NCBI RefSeq assembly: GCF_900292015.1
Contig: NZ_LR130759.1
Coordinates: 310,001-374,000, forward strand
DNA: 64,000 bases
Reading direction: 5' to 3'
From: Mycobacterium basiliense
GTDB taxonomy: Bacteria > Actinomycetota > Actinomycetes > Mycobacteriales > Mycobacteriaceae
This document shows, piece after piece, positions 8,611 to 17,199 of this stretch. Numbering within the stretch: position 1 is the stretch's first letter; the number at the start of each line of letters is the position of its first letter. The notes beneath the pieces were generated by a model. It did no database searches. It worked only from the letters and a program-made list of their open reading frames with translations, and had not been told where the DNA came from. Position numbers and translations under genes: made by a program.

Positions 8611-10112
8611 GAACCCAACTTTCTGTCGGCATTATCGGCGCCGGGCCCCGGGGGGATCGCGATGGGAATCATGCTGATTCAAAAAGGCTTTCATAATTTC
8701 ACCATCTTCGACCGCGAGGCCGATGTGGGTGGAACGTGGCACGTCAACACCTATCCGGGGTTGGCGTGCGATGTGAAGTCCATCTCTATTCCTACTCCTT
8801 CGAGTTGAACTCCGCGTGGTCGCGGCTGTGGTCCAGGCAGCCGGAGATCCTGGCCCACTTCCGGCGCTGCGCCGACCAACATGGCCTGCGTCCGCATCTG
8901 CGGCTACAGACTGAAATCAGGGCGGCGCAATGGGATAACACGACACACCGATGGTGTTTGACCACGGTGGAGGGGGAACAGCACCATTTCAACATCGTGG
9001 TGTCGGCGGTGGGCCTGTTCAACCGGCCGGTGTTTCCGGAACTCGTGGAACAGGAACGATTCACCGGAACAGTCATGCATTCGGCAAGATGGGATCACTC
9101 GGTTCCGCTTGCCGGGGCCCGAGTGGCCGTGCTGGGTACTGGATCGACGGCATCGCAGCTGGTGCCGGAATTGGCCAAGGTGGCGGCCAAGGTGTATTCG
9201 GTGCAGCGATCGGCGACCTGGATTCTGCCCAAGCCGGATCGGCCGTACACCCGGTGGGAACGCTGGGTATTCGCCCACATCCCATTCGCCAAGAGGTTGT
9301 ACCGGATGCGGTTGTGGATGCGCAGCGAGTCGAACATAACCGTGATCGAGCACGGCAGCGACAAGACACAAGAATTTACTGCCATAGCTTTGCGCATGCT
9401 CGAAAACACGGTCAGCGATGAAGAATTGCGTCGCAAGCTCACGCCGGATCATCCGATGGGATGCAAGCGGCTGGTGCTTTCGTCTGCCTACCTGGCCGCG
9501 TTGACTAGTCCAAATGTGGAAGTGGTGACCCGCCCCGCGCGATACCTGCGCGCCCGGTCGCTGGTTACCGAAGACGGCACCGAACGCGGCGTCGACGTGG
9601 TGGTGTGTGCCACCGGCTATGCCGCCGCCGACTATCTGGGGCAGATGACGGTCGTCGGTGAAGGCCAAGTCACGCTGCGCGAAGTCTGGCGCGATGGAGC
9701 GCATGCCTACCTCGGCATGGCCGTGCCCGAGTTTCCGAATTTCTTCATGTTGTACGGACCCAATACCAATGTCGGTTCCAACAGCGTGATCTTCATGCTG
9801 GAAGCGCAGGCCCGCTACATCGCGCGAGCGTTGGTCTACCTTCGGCGCAAAGGTAAGACCTACGTTGCGGTGCGGCCATCGGCGATGTCGGAATTTACCG
9901 CCAAGATCGACCGCTGGATGCAGGGGACTGTCTGGACCACGCAGTGCAGCAATTACTTCCGGGCGCCAAACGGGCGGGTGGTCACCCAATGGCCGCGTAG
10001 TGCGCGTAGCTTCTGGGGCATGACACGTCGCTTCCGGCGCGCTGACTTCCAGTTTCTGACCCGGGCCGAATCCGTCCTGGACAGCGACACCTCGACGGTG
10101 GGGCGCCGGTGA
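8607..10112 (+). pseudogene. Flavin monooxygenase (Baeyer-Villiger type) with two frameshifts
   Basis: The reading frame starts [14 protein letters not shown] at 8607. An extra C within the CCCC-GGGGGG run at 8646-8655 breaks the FAD motif GAGPGGIAMG. The next segment, to YPGLACDVKS, is in frame +1. A missing C near 8780-8782 restores the first frame, which then runs uninterrupted as LYSYSFELN to the stop at 10112. The remainder has the second nucleotide motif GTGSTASQLVPELA and an ATGY motif (VVCATGYAAADYLG), as in mycobacterial Baeyer-Villiger monooxygenases. As read, the frame-0 product stops at a TAA near 8694. It is either a young pseudogene or carries two sequencing errors. Confidence 0.75.
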
Positions 10113-11050
10113 GCGATCTGGAGGCGATCGATCGGCTCGACGCCGCGCTGCGCGCTGTCGCGGTGACCCGAACAAACTTCTCCTCCGAATCGATTCCGAT
10201 GATCCGCGATTCGATGAATGATCGGCGCCGGGCGTCCGCCGAAGCGGAAACGGCCGCCGCGGGGGTGCCCGTCGTCGAAGACGTCGCGCGCGCTGAGTCC
10301 GGTGCAGCGGTGCCGGTGCGCATCTACCAGGGCGCGTCGGCGCCTGCGCCTGCGGTGATCTATTGCCACGCTGGCGGGTTCGCCCTGGGCAACTTGGACA
10401 CCGATCATCGGCAATGCCTGGAACTGGCCCGGCGAGGCCAGTGTTCCGTGGTGTCGGTCGACTATCGGCTGGCGCCGGAACACCCTTTTCCAGCGGGGCT
10501 CGATGACGCGATCACCGTGTTGCAGTGGACGGTCACCCACGCGGCCCGGCTGGGTATCGATGCCGATCGGCTGGCCGTTGCCGGTAGCAGCTCCGGCGGC
10601 GCCCTGGCCGCATGTCTGACGCATCGGGCCGCTGACGGCTTGCTGCCCCCGATCGCCTTTCAGTTGTTACACCAACCGGTGCTCGATGATCGGCCTACCG
10701 CCTCCATGCTCGAATTCCGCGGCACCCCGGCATTCGATGGTGAGGCGGCAGAACTCATGTGGCGACATTATCTGGCCGGGCAACCGGCTTCGCCGGACGC
10801 CGTCCCCGCTCGCAGGGCCGTATTCAACGGACTGCCACCAACGTTGATCACATGCGCAGAAATCGATCCGTTTCGTGACGAAGCGGTCGAGTACGCGCTG
10901 CGGCTGCTTCGTGCGGGGATATCCACTGAGCTACATGTATTTCCGGGCGCCTGTCACGGATTCGATTCGTTGCTGCCCGAATGGTCCACGACGCAAAGGC
11001 TTTTCGCACTACAGGGAAACGCATTGTCGACCGCGTTCCGCGAAGGGTAG
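10109..11050 (+). CDS. Alpha/beta hydrolase, HSL-type esterase
   Basis: A 313-residue esterase/lipase of the hormone-sensitive-lipase family. The oxyanion segment reads YCHAGGFALGN (HAGG in place of HGGG). The nucleophile elbow is GSSSGG with Ser161, the acid probably Asp253 in EIDPFRDE and the base His283 in CHGFDS. It hydrolyses ester bonds, which would suit the ester product of the Baeyer-Villiger enzyme encoded just upstream. The GTG start overlaps that gene's stop as GTGA. The reading frame is intact although the upstream partner is frameshifted. Confidence 0.85.
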   Translation: MSDLEAIDRLDAALRAVAVTRTNFSSESIPMIRDSMNDRRRASAEAETAAAGVPVVEDVARAESGAAVPVRIYQGASAPAPAVIYCHAGGFALGNLDTDHRQCLELARRGQCSVVSVDYRLAPEHPFPAGLDDAITVLQWTVTHAARLGIDADRLAVAGSSSGGALAACLTHRAADGLLPPIAFQLLHQPVLDDRPTASMLEFRGTPAFDGEAAELMWRHYLAGQPASPDAVPARRAVFNGLPPTLITCAEIDPFRDEAVEYALRLLRAGISTELHVFPGACHGFDSLLPEWSTTQRLFALQGNALSTAFREG

Positions 11051-11457
11051 GCGACGGTGTCCACCGAAAGTGGGGCACCAGCTGACGGTGCCCGAACGAG
11101 GAAATGCTGCCCTTGCGGCGGTCACTCTGATTGCTGAACTGTGTCTACCGTTGGGGCTCCTACACCCGTTTGGTGGAAGCAAGTGCGTCACCGTGGCACA
11201 TGGGGTCCTATTCAACTCAGACGAGACAGTTTTTGGGATGGCCGTCTTCATCGTCGACGATGTCTGCGACCGACGAACAACCTCTAGGCCGCTACGATCG
11301 GCCAGCTCGGGCCGGCGGGCATCACGGAAATGGATGTCGCAATTCGCCATTCCCGCTGGCCGGGGCGGTCATCTTGGCGGGCTCACGTAGAGTTGCCACG
11401 ATGCGCGCACGGTGGCCCCTGGCGGTGCGCCGGCAGGAAGGTGCATAGTCCACCCGT
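11051..11457. other. 407-bp region without a supported gene
   Basis: Short open frames exist on both strands (for example 11131-11448 on the plus strand and 11009-11350 on the minus strand). None has a recognisable domain, a good ribosome site or a plausible composition. It may be decayed sequence between the catabolic cluster and the conserved block. Confidence 0.5.
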
Positions 11458-12129
11458 ATGACAGACGATCGCCTCAACACGGCAACCAAGGACGGCAGCC
11501 TGGTCGAGATCTATCGGCGCATGTCGGGGACCGCTGAGGTGGAAACCATTGCGGCGTGGCTCAAACCAAACAGCACGGTGTTGGACTTAGGAGCCGGTGC
11601 CGGACGCATCGCCAATCCGCTGGCCGAACTCGGACACCAGGTCACTGCGGTAGACGACTCGGCCGACATGCTCGCCCACGTCCGCTGCGCCCGAACCGTC
11701 CAAGCCCGCATCGAAGACGTGCGGTTACCCGAAAGGTTCGATGCAGTACTCCTGATGAGCAGCCTGGTCAACTATCCGGGGACGCAACTGCGCAGGGGCG
11801 TCGTCGCGACTGTCGCGCATCATCTCAAGCTGACCGGCAAGGCACTCATCCAGTGGAGCTCACCGAGTTGGTTCGCTCAGCGGCCGCCGGGCCGTTACCG
11901 GCGAATGGACGGTCAAACGATGCAGACCATGGCGATCCACACCAGCGATGGCGAGTTCGTTATCGGAGAGTTCACCCTGGATTTCGACGGAATGAGTCTG
12001 ACCCAACCGCTTTGCGTGCAACGGGTAAGTGTCGACGAACTCAGGTCCGTGCTCGAACACGCCGGATTGCGCTTGAACACACCCGATCCGGAATCGGCGC
12101 GATGGCTCGAGGCGTCCCCGCAACGCTGA
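11458..12129 (+). CDS. Class I SAM-dependent methyltransferase
   Basis: A 223-residue protein with the SAM-binding motif I VLDLGAGAGRIANPLAELGH near residues 41-60, motif II-like VTAVDDSADMLAHV near 62-75 and an acidic loop ARIEDVRLPERFDAVLLM. The substrate is unknown. The ATG at 11458 is preceded by a purine-poor region, so the ribosome site is weak. It stands alone, followed by the alcohol dehydrogenase relic on the other strand. Confidence 0.75.
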   Translation: MTDDRLNTATKDGSLVEIYRRMSGTAEVETIAAWLKPNSTVLDLGAGAGRIANPLAELGHQVTAVDDSADMLAHVRCARTVQARIEDVRLPERFDAVLLMSSLVNYPGTQLRRGVVATVAHHLKLTGKALIQWSSPSWFAQRPPGRYRRMDGQTMQTMAIHTSDGEFVIGEFTLDFDGMSLTQPLCVQRVSVDELRSVLEHAGLRLNTPDPESARWLEASPQR

Positions 12130-12169
12130 CCGATTCGACATCCGCGAACCGCGGGCGAGGCGCTACCCC

Positions 12170-12556
12170 GCATCGAACGTGAGGAGTTGGCGCACCGCCG
12201 AGTCGGCAAGGTGGCGGCCGCCCGGGTCTCCACAGTGACACGAATCGCGGAATGTCGCGCCCGCCATCCCGGCACGTGTTCCCAACGGCGACCGATTGTC
12301 CTGGTAGCGGTTTCGCGCCGGCACCCCTGGGGCACGTGGTCGGGTACCGGAACGACGCTCACCCGGTTGACCCCTACCGACAAAACCGAGTTGTGGACGA
12401 TGCCGGCGGCCTCGCGTCCGAGCAGCTTCGGAACCGGCCGTACCTGCTCGCCGTTGACCACGCCGGGCCCTGCGGATCCAGTTTGAGGTCGACAACGCTG
12501 ATCGGCCGCGGTGAACCGATTCGCTCCAACACCGCGGCTCCGGATGTGAAAAATGT
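12170..12556 (-). pseudogene. Relic of a zinc-type alcohol dehydrogenase (adhE1 position)
   Basis: Reading the minus strand from about 12556, one frame gives GAAVLERIGSPRPISVVDLK, the N-terminus of a zinc alcohol dehydrogenase. A second frame then gives PVPKLLGREAAGIV, which resembles the LLGHEAAGIV segment, with the intervening CHSDL region deleted. A third frame gives GAKPLPGQS and GRDIPRF. The rest cannot be aligned. Three frames in under 400 bases mean the gene is dead. In M. tuberculosis, adhE1 (Rv0162c) lies at exactly this place, divergent from the Rv0163 thioesterase. The lower boundary is approximate. Confidence 0.5.
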
Positions 12557-12568
12557 TGGAATACAACC

Positions 12569-13075
12569 ATGGCTTCAGTCCCGTCAGTCCCGTCAGTCCC
12601 GTCGGTGCCCGGCGGGTCGGCAAACACCTTGACCAGTGCGGACTTTCCCGTGCTGTGGCCGGTACTCACCCGCTGGGCTGACAACGACATGTTCGGGCAC
12701 CTCAACAACGCCATCTACTACCAGCTGTTCGACACTGCGATCAACGCCTGGATCGTCACCCTTACCGGCGTCGACCCGCTCACCATGTCCACCCTGGGCA
12801 TCGTCGCCGAGTCGGGCTGCCGGTACTTCTCCGAGCTGCGATTTCCGGAGGGCCTGGTGGTGGGCTTGGCGGTGACCCGGCTGGGCCGCAGTAGCGTCAC
12901 GTACCGCCTTGGGGTGTTTAGGGCCGGACGGGAGCAGCCCGACAGCACCGCACGGGAGCCGATCACCGCACTCGGGCATTGGGTGCACGTCTACGTCGAT
13001 CGGATCACCCGCAAACCCGTCCCCATGCCCGAAGTGATCCGCTCGCTGCTGTCGACGGCCCGCGTGAACGAATAG
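12569..13075 (+). CDS. Hot-dog thioesterase, Rv0163-like
   Basis: A 168-residue single hot-dog protein with the 4-hydroxybenzoyl-CoA thioesterase-like signature WADNDMFGHLNNAIYYQLFD near residues 36-55. It probably cleaves an acyl-CoA or aroyl-CoA thioester. The first 14 residues are a repeat (SVPSVPSVPSVP) encoded by tandem 9-bp units. The catalytic fold starts after residue 25, so a start at GTG 12605 is also possible. It is conserved next to the mce1 locus in mycobacteria and followed by the SRPBCC gene on the same strand. Confidence 0.8.
   Translation: MASVPSVPSVPSVPGGSANTLTSADFPVLWPVLTRWADNDMFGHLNNAIYYQLFDTAINAWIVTLTGVDPLTMSTLGIVAESGCRYFSELRFPEGLVVGLAVTRLGRSSVTYRLGVFRAGREQPDSTAREPITALGHWVHVYVDRITRKPVPMPEVIRSLLSTARVNE
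12575..12610 (+). repeat. Tandem 9-bp repeat TCAGTCCCG, three perfect and one degenerate unit
   Basis: Units at 12575-12583, 12584-12592 and 12593-12601 are identical, and 12602-12610 is a decayed fourth. They encode Ser-Val-Pro repeats at the N-terminus of the thioesterase. Such an array can vary in copy number by slippage without breaking the frame. Confidence 0.85.
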
Positions 13076-13176
13076 CTTCGCTGCGCCGAGATGGCATCTG
13101 AGGCTGTCGGTTTCGCCGGGATCGCGAGGCGGCTGCACTTGTCTGGGCGGGTGCTGCGCCCAGGTATGCTTCGCCA

Positions 13177-13617
13177 ATGCCAGTTATGAGCAAGACGGTC
13201 GAGGTCAGTGCCGACGCCGCGGCGATCATGGGGATCGTCTCCGATATTGAGCGGTACCCCGAATGGAATGAAGGGGTCAAGGGCGCCTGGGTGCTGGCTC
13301 GATACGACGATGGCCGCCCCAGCCAGGTGCGGCTGGACACCTCTATCCAAGGCTTCGAGGGCGTTTATATCCACGCCGTGTACTACCCGGGCGACAATCA
13401 GATTCAGACCGTCATGCAGCAGGGCGACTTGTTCCTCAAGCAGGAGCAGCTGTTCAGCGTGGTAGAGGCCGGAGCGCTGAGCTTGTTGACCGTGGACATC
13501 GATGTCGAGCCCAGCATGCCCGTGCCACCACCGATGGTGAAACTGTTGCTCAACAATGTGCTCGAGCAGCTGGCAGCAAATCTCAAGCTGCGCGCCGAAC
13601 AATTGACGCCCGACTAG
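13177..13617 (+). CDS. TB18.5: SRPBCC-family protein, TB18.5/Rv0164-like
   Basis: A 146-residue START/polyketide-cyclase-like protein. The N-terminus SKTVEVSADAAAIMGIVSDIERYPEWNEGVK is the standard SRPBCC strand-helix opening. The family forms a hydrophobic pocket for lipids or polyketides. It corresponds to Rv0164 (TB18.5), a conserved neighbour of mce1R. Both Met1 and Met4 are possible starts. It converges with mce1R, 23 bases away. Confidence 0.8.
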   Translation: MPVMSKTVEVSADAAAIMGIVSDIERYPEWNEGVKGAWVLARYDDGRPSQVRLDTSIQGFEGVYIHAVYYPGDNQIQTVMQQGDLFLKQEQLFSVVEAGALSLLTVDIDVEPSMPVPPPMVKLLLNNVLEQLAANLKLRAEQLTPD

Positions 13618-13640
13618 GCGACCAGGCAAAACCTTCAGCC

Positions 13641-14333
13641 TCAGCCAAAGATCCCGTTACTCTCCAGTGTTTTCGTCAGCCGACGCGCCGCGTCGGTGAA
13701 CTGCCAAACGGTGTGCTCGACCACCGCCGCGACGTCGCGGGTCCGCAACGCCGCGATCAATAGCCGATGATTGTCCACCGCGGCCGCGCCCCATTGCGGA
13801 TCGGCGGCATACATCTGCGCGGGCATGTAGCGGGCGGCGCTGAGCAAGAACCAGGCCAGTTTGATCCGCCCGCTCGCCTGGTTGAAGACTCGGTGGAACG
13901 AAAACTCGAGCGCGGCGATGGCCTCAGCATCATCGGATCCGACGGCGGTCGCCAACGCCTCGTTGAGGTGTTCCATTTCGCCGATGTCGAGTTCACTGAT
14001 GCGCTCGGTGGCCGTGACGGCAAGTTCCCGCGCGATCGTGGCCTGCAACCAGAAGATGTCGTCGATGTCCTGCCGGGTCAAGGGCAATACGACGTGACCC
14101 CGGTGTGGCTCCAACTGCACCATGCCCTCGCCGCGCAGCTTGAGCAGCGCCTCACGAACCGGCGTGATGCTGACCCCGAGCCCGGCGGCGGTCTCGTCGA
14201 GGCGGATATAGGTTCCCGGACGCAAGGTCCCCGACATGATCGCAGCCCTCAAGTGGCCCGCAACCTCGTCGGATAACTGCGCCCGGCGCAGCGGCCGCCG
14301 GCTGCGACGCGGGGCGGATAGCGGTGCGTTCAT
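13641..14333 (-). CDS. mce1R: GntR/FadR-family regulator of mce1
   Basis: A 230-residue repressor. Residues 20-85 form the winged helix-turn-helix (LSDEVAGHLRAAIMSGTLRPG, then LGVSITPVREALLKLRGEGMV). The C-terminal FCD domain (residues about 95-220) contains the ligand/metal-pocket helices. In M. tuberculosis, Mce1R represses the divergent fadD5-mce1 operon and responds to fatty-acid availability. Here it is divergent from fadD5 with a 160-bp shared region, the same arrangement. I could not pick out its operator with confidence. Confidence 0.9.
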   Translation of the reverse strand: MNAPLSAPRRSRRPLRRAQLSDEVAGHLRAAIMSGTLRPGTYIRLDETAAGLGVSITPVREALLKLRGEGMVQLEPHRGHVVLPLTRQDIDDIFWLQATIARELAVTATERISELDIGEMEHLNEALATAVGSDDAEAIAALEFSFHRVFNQASGRIKLAWFLLSAARYMPAQMYAADPQWGAAAVDNHRLLIAALRTRDVAAVVEHTVWQFTDAARRLTKTLESNGIFG

Positions 14334-14493
14334 GGGGCCTGCCAGGGCTTTCAGGGACTTGGCGGGACTTATGCAGGGTCTGGTCTCAGGTCTTGTTTGG
14401 GGCCGCTGGGCCCGTTAATGTGACCCAGACAACACTATGTTTTATCAAATATCAGTCTGACGCAAGCGGTGCGCAAGTGAAGGGATGGCATAG

Positions 14494-16179
14494 TTGACCG
14501 CGCAACTCGCCAGCCACTTGAACCAGGCCAGCCATGGCTCCAGCCATGGCTCGAAGCAGGATTCGAATGAGCTCCTGGAGCAGCCCTACCTGGCTCGGCG
14601 ACAGAACTGGGTGAACCAGCTGGAGCGGCACGCAATGATGCAGCCGCGGGCGACGGCGCTCAGATTCATGGGGCACACGGTGACGTGGGCCGACTTGAGA
14701 CATCGGGTCGCGGCGTTGGCCGGAGCTTTAAGCCGCCGAGGGGTCGGCTTTGGCGACCGGGTCATGATCCTGATGCTCAACCGCACGGAATTTGTCGAAT
14801 CGGTGCTGGCTGCCAACATGCTCGGGGCGATCGCTGTCCCGTTGAATTTTCGACTCACGTCACCCGAAATCGCCTTCCTGGTGGAGGACTGCGCACCGCG
14901 GGTCATCATCACCGAGGAGGTGCTGGCGGCCGTTGCCGCCGGTGTCCGCGATATCCAGCCGTCGCTGCGCACGATCGTGGTAGCCGGTGGCGGATCCGGC
15001 GATGCGTCGCAGGAGTATGAGGATCTGATCAACGAGCGGGGTGATCCGCCGGAACCGGTCGACATTCCCAACGATTCGCCAGCCTTGATCATGTACACCT
15101 CGGGCACGACAGGTCGGCCCAAAGGTGCGGTGCTCACGCACACCAACCTCACCGGCCAAACCATGACCGCGTTGTACACCAGTAGCGCCAACGTCAACGG
15201 CGACGTGGGTTTCATCGGTGTTCCTTTCTTCCACATTGCTGGTATCGGCAACATGCTGACCGGGATGTTGCTTGGCGTCCCCACCGTGATCTACCCGCTC
15301 GGCGCTTTCAACCCTGCTCAATTGCTCGACGTGTTGGAGCAAGAAAAGGTCACCGGCATCTTTCTGGTGCCCGCGCAGTGGCAGGCCGTATGCGCCGAAC
15401 AGCAAGCACGTCCGCGCGATCTCAGATTGCGGGTGATGTCCTGGGGGGCCGCCCCAGCGCCGGATGCGCTGCTGCGGCAGATGTCGGAGGTTTTCCCCGG
15501 CACGCAGATCCTGGCCGCGTTCGGTCAGACCGAGATGTCTCCGGTCACCTGCATGCTGCTCGGCGAAGACGCGAGACGGAAGCGAGGATCGGTCGGACGA
15601 GTGATCCCGACGGTGTCCGCGCGCGTGGTCGACGACAATATGAACGACGTACCGATCGGTGCGGTCGGTGAAATCGTTTACCGGGCACCGACATTGATGA
15701 GTGGCTACTGGAACAATCCGGAGGCTACCGCGGAGGCGTTCGCCGGCGGTTGGTTCCATTCCGGGGATCTCGTTCGGATGGACGAGGACGGCTACGTCTG
15801 GGTGGTGGATCGCAAGAAAGACATGATCATCTCCGGCGGGGAAAACATCTACTGCGCCGAGGTGGAGAACGTCTTGGCCAGTCACCCCAGCATCGTTGAG
15901 GTCGCGGTCATTGGTCGCGCCGACGAGAAGTGGGGTGAGGTACCGATTGCGGTCGCGACTGTAACGGATGACCACCTCCGGATCGAAGACCTTACTGAGT
16001 ACCTAACCGAGCGGCTCGCGCGCTACAAGCATCCGAAGGCGCTCGAGATCGTAGAGGTGCTGCCGCGCAACCCCGCCGGCAAGGTGCTCAAAACTGAATT
16101 GCGTTTGCGCTACGGAGTGGGCACCTACTCCGAAAGTCATTCTGTGTCAAGGGTATTTGGAACTGGAGAGGGAAGCTAA
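14494..16179 (+). CDS. fadD5: Fatty-acyl-CoA/AMP ligase FadD5
   Basis: A 561-residue adenylate-forming enzyme. It has the P-loop signature YTSGTTGRPKGAVLTH near residues 203-218, A5-type AFGQTEMSPVT, GWFHSGDLVRMDEDGYVWVVDRKKDMI (A7-A8) and the catalytic lysine in NPAGKVLKTELR. It activates fatty acids to acyl-CoA and in mycobacteria works with Mce1 import. The start is TTG 14494: an in-frame stop immediately precedes it and AAGGGATGG lies upstream. The N-terminus carries a short duplicated SHGS-SHGS stretch. It is the first gene of the mce1 operon. Confidence 0.93.
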   Translation: MTAQLASHLNQASHGSSHGSKQDSNELLEQPYLARRQNWVNQLERHAMMQPRATALRFMGHTVTWADLRHRVAALAGALSRRGVGFGDRVMILMLNRTEFVESVLAANMLGAIAVPLNFRLTSPEIAFLVEDCAPRVIITEEVLAAVAAGVRDIQPSLRTIVVAGGGSGDASQEYEDLINERGDPPEPVDIPNDSPALIMYTSGTTGRPKGAVLTHTNLTGQTMTALYTSSANVNGDVGFIGVPFFHIAGIGNMLTGMLLGVPTVIYPLGAFNPAQLLDVLEQEKVTGIFLVPAQWQAVCAEQQARPRDLRLRVMSWGAAPAPDALLRQMSEVFPGTQILAAFGQTEMSPVTCMLLGEDARRKRGSVGRVIPTVSARVVDDNMNDVPIGAVGEIVYRAPTLMSGYWNNPEATAEAFAGGWFHSGDLVRMDEDGYVWVVDRKKDMIISGGENIYCAEVENVLASHPSIVEVAVIGRADEKWGEVPIAVATVTDDHLRIEDLTEYLTERLARYKHPKALEIVEVLPRNPAGKVLKTELRLRYGVGTYSESHSVSRVFGTGEGS

Positions 16180-16394
16180 GCAGGTCAAAAATGTTCGCTA
16201 CGTGGTGACGGAGTGCTAATTGTGTGGATGCGGTTCACACGTCGACGGCCATCAGGTACATTCCTGTGGTCTCGGTTACTACCTGCGGGTAGAGAGCCGT
16301 CGGTCACACACCTAGGGATGGGGCAAGGAGGAGGCGTGCGACAGAATCGGCCGCATTGCCGTGACACTCGCAGCCCCATCGTGCGGGGGCAGCC

Positions 16395-17198
16395 GTGACG
16401 ACGTCTACCGGCCCGCACCTAATGGGATACCTCCGCGACCAATTGGAGACACCGCTGACCATGGTCGGCGGATTTTTCCGAATGTGCGTGCTGACCGGCA
16501 AGGCGCTGTTCCGTCGGCCGTTCCAGTGGCGAGAGCTCATCCTGCAGTGCTGGTTTGTCATGAGGGTCGCGCTGCTGCCGACCATCATGGTCTCGATCCC
16601 GTTGACCGTCCTGCTCATCTTCACCCTCAACGTCTTGCTCGCCCAGTTCGGCGCCGCCGATATCTCGGGTGCGGGTGCGGCCATCGGTGCGGTCACCCAG
16701 CTCGGGCCGCTGACCACGGTGCTGGTGGTCGCCGGCGCCGGGTCCACGGCCATCTGCGCCGATTTGGGCGCCCGCACCATCCGCGAAGAGATCGACGCGA
16801 TGGAGGTCTTGGGCATCGACCCCATCCACCGGTTGGTGGTGCCGCGGGTGATCGCCGCTACTTTTGTCGCCACGTTGCTCAACGCCCTGGTGATCACCGT
16901 CGGCCTGGTGGGCGGCTACCTCTTTGGTGTCTATCTGCAGAACATCAACGGCGGCGCCTACCTGGCCACGTTGACCACCATCACCGGCATGCCCGAGGTG
17001 GCAATAGCCATGGTCAAGGCTGCGACCTTCGGCTTGATCGCCGGTCTGGTCGGCTGCTACCGCGGACTGACCGTGCGCGGTGGCTCCAAGGGGCTGGGCA
17101 CCGCCGTCAACGAGACGGTGGTGCTGTGCGTCGTCGCCTTGTATGCGGTAAACGTCATCTTGACCACGATCGGTGTGCGGTTCGGGACGGGGCACTGA
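16395..17198 (+). CDS. yrbE1A: Mce1 permease subunit YrbE1A
   Basis: A 267-residue MlaE/YrbE-family integral membrane protein with five or six hydrophobic segments. The conserved cytoplasmic loop (DLGARTIREEIDAMEVLGIDPIHRLVVPR near residues 120-150) contains the EEIDAMEVLGI motif expected to contact the MceG-type ATPase. With YrbE1B it forms the permease of the Mce1 lipid importer. The GTG start is 215 bp after fadD5, a region where a second promoter could lie. It is separated from yrbE1B by a single base. Confidence 0.93.
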   Translation: MTTSTGPHLMGYLRDQLETPLTMVGGFFRMCVLTGKALFRRPFQWRELILQCWFVMRVALLPTIMVSIPLTVLLIFTLNVLLAQFGAADISGAGAAIGAVTQLGPLTTVLVVAGAGSTAICADLGARTIREEIDAMEVLGIDPIHRLVVPRVIAATFVATLLNALVITVGLVGGYLFGVYLQNINGGAYLATLTTITGMPEVAIAMVKAATFGLIAGLVGCYRGLTVRGGSKGLGTAVNETVVLCVVALYAVNVILTTIGVRFGTGH

Positions 17199-17199
17199 C

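Noticed and set aside
11009..11448. Small open frames after the esterase gene
   Set aside because: Compositions are unlike proteins, no ribosome sites or domains were seen, and frames on both strands overlap.
12187..12632. Plus-strand frames upstream of the Rv0163 homologue
   Set aside because: They are opposite the zinc alcohol dehydrogenase relic and show no protein-family pattern.
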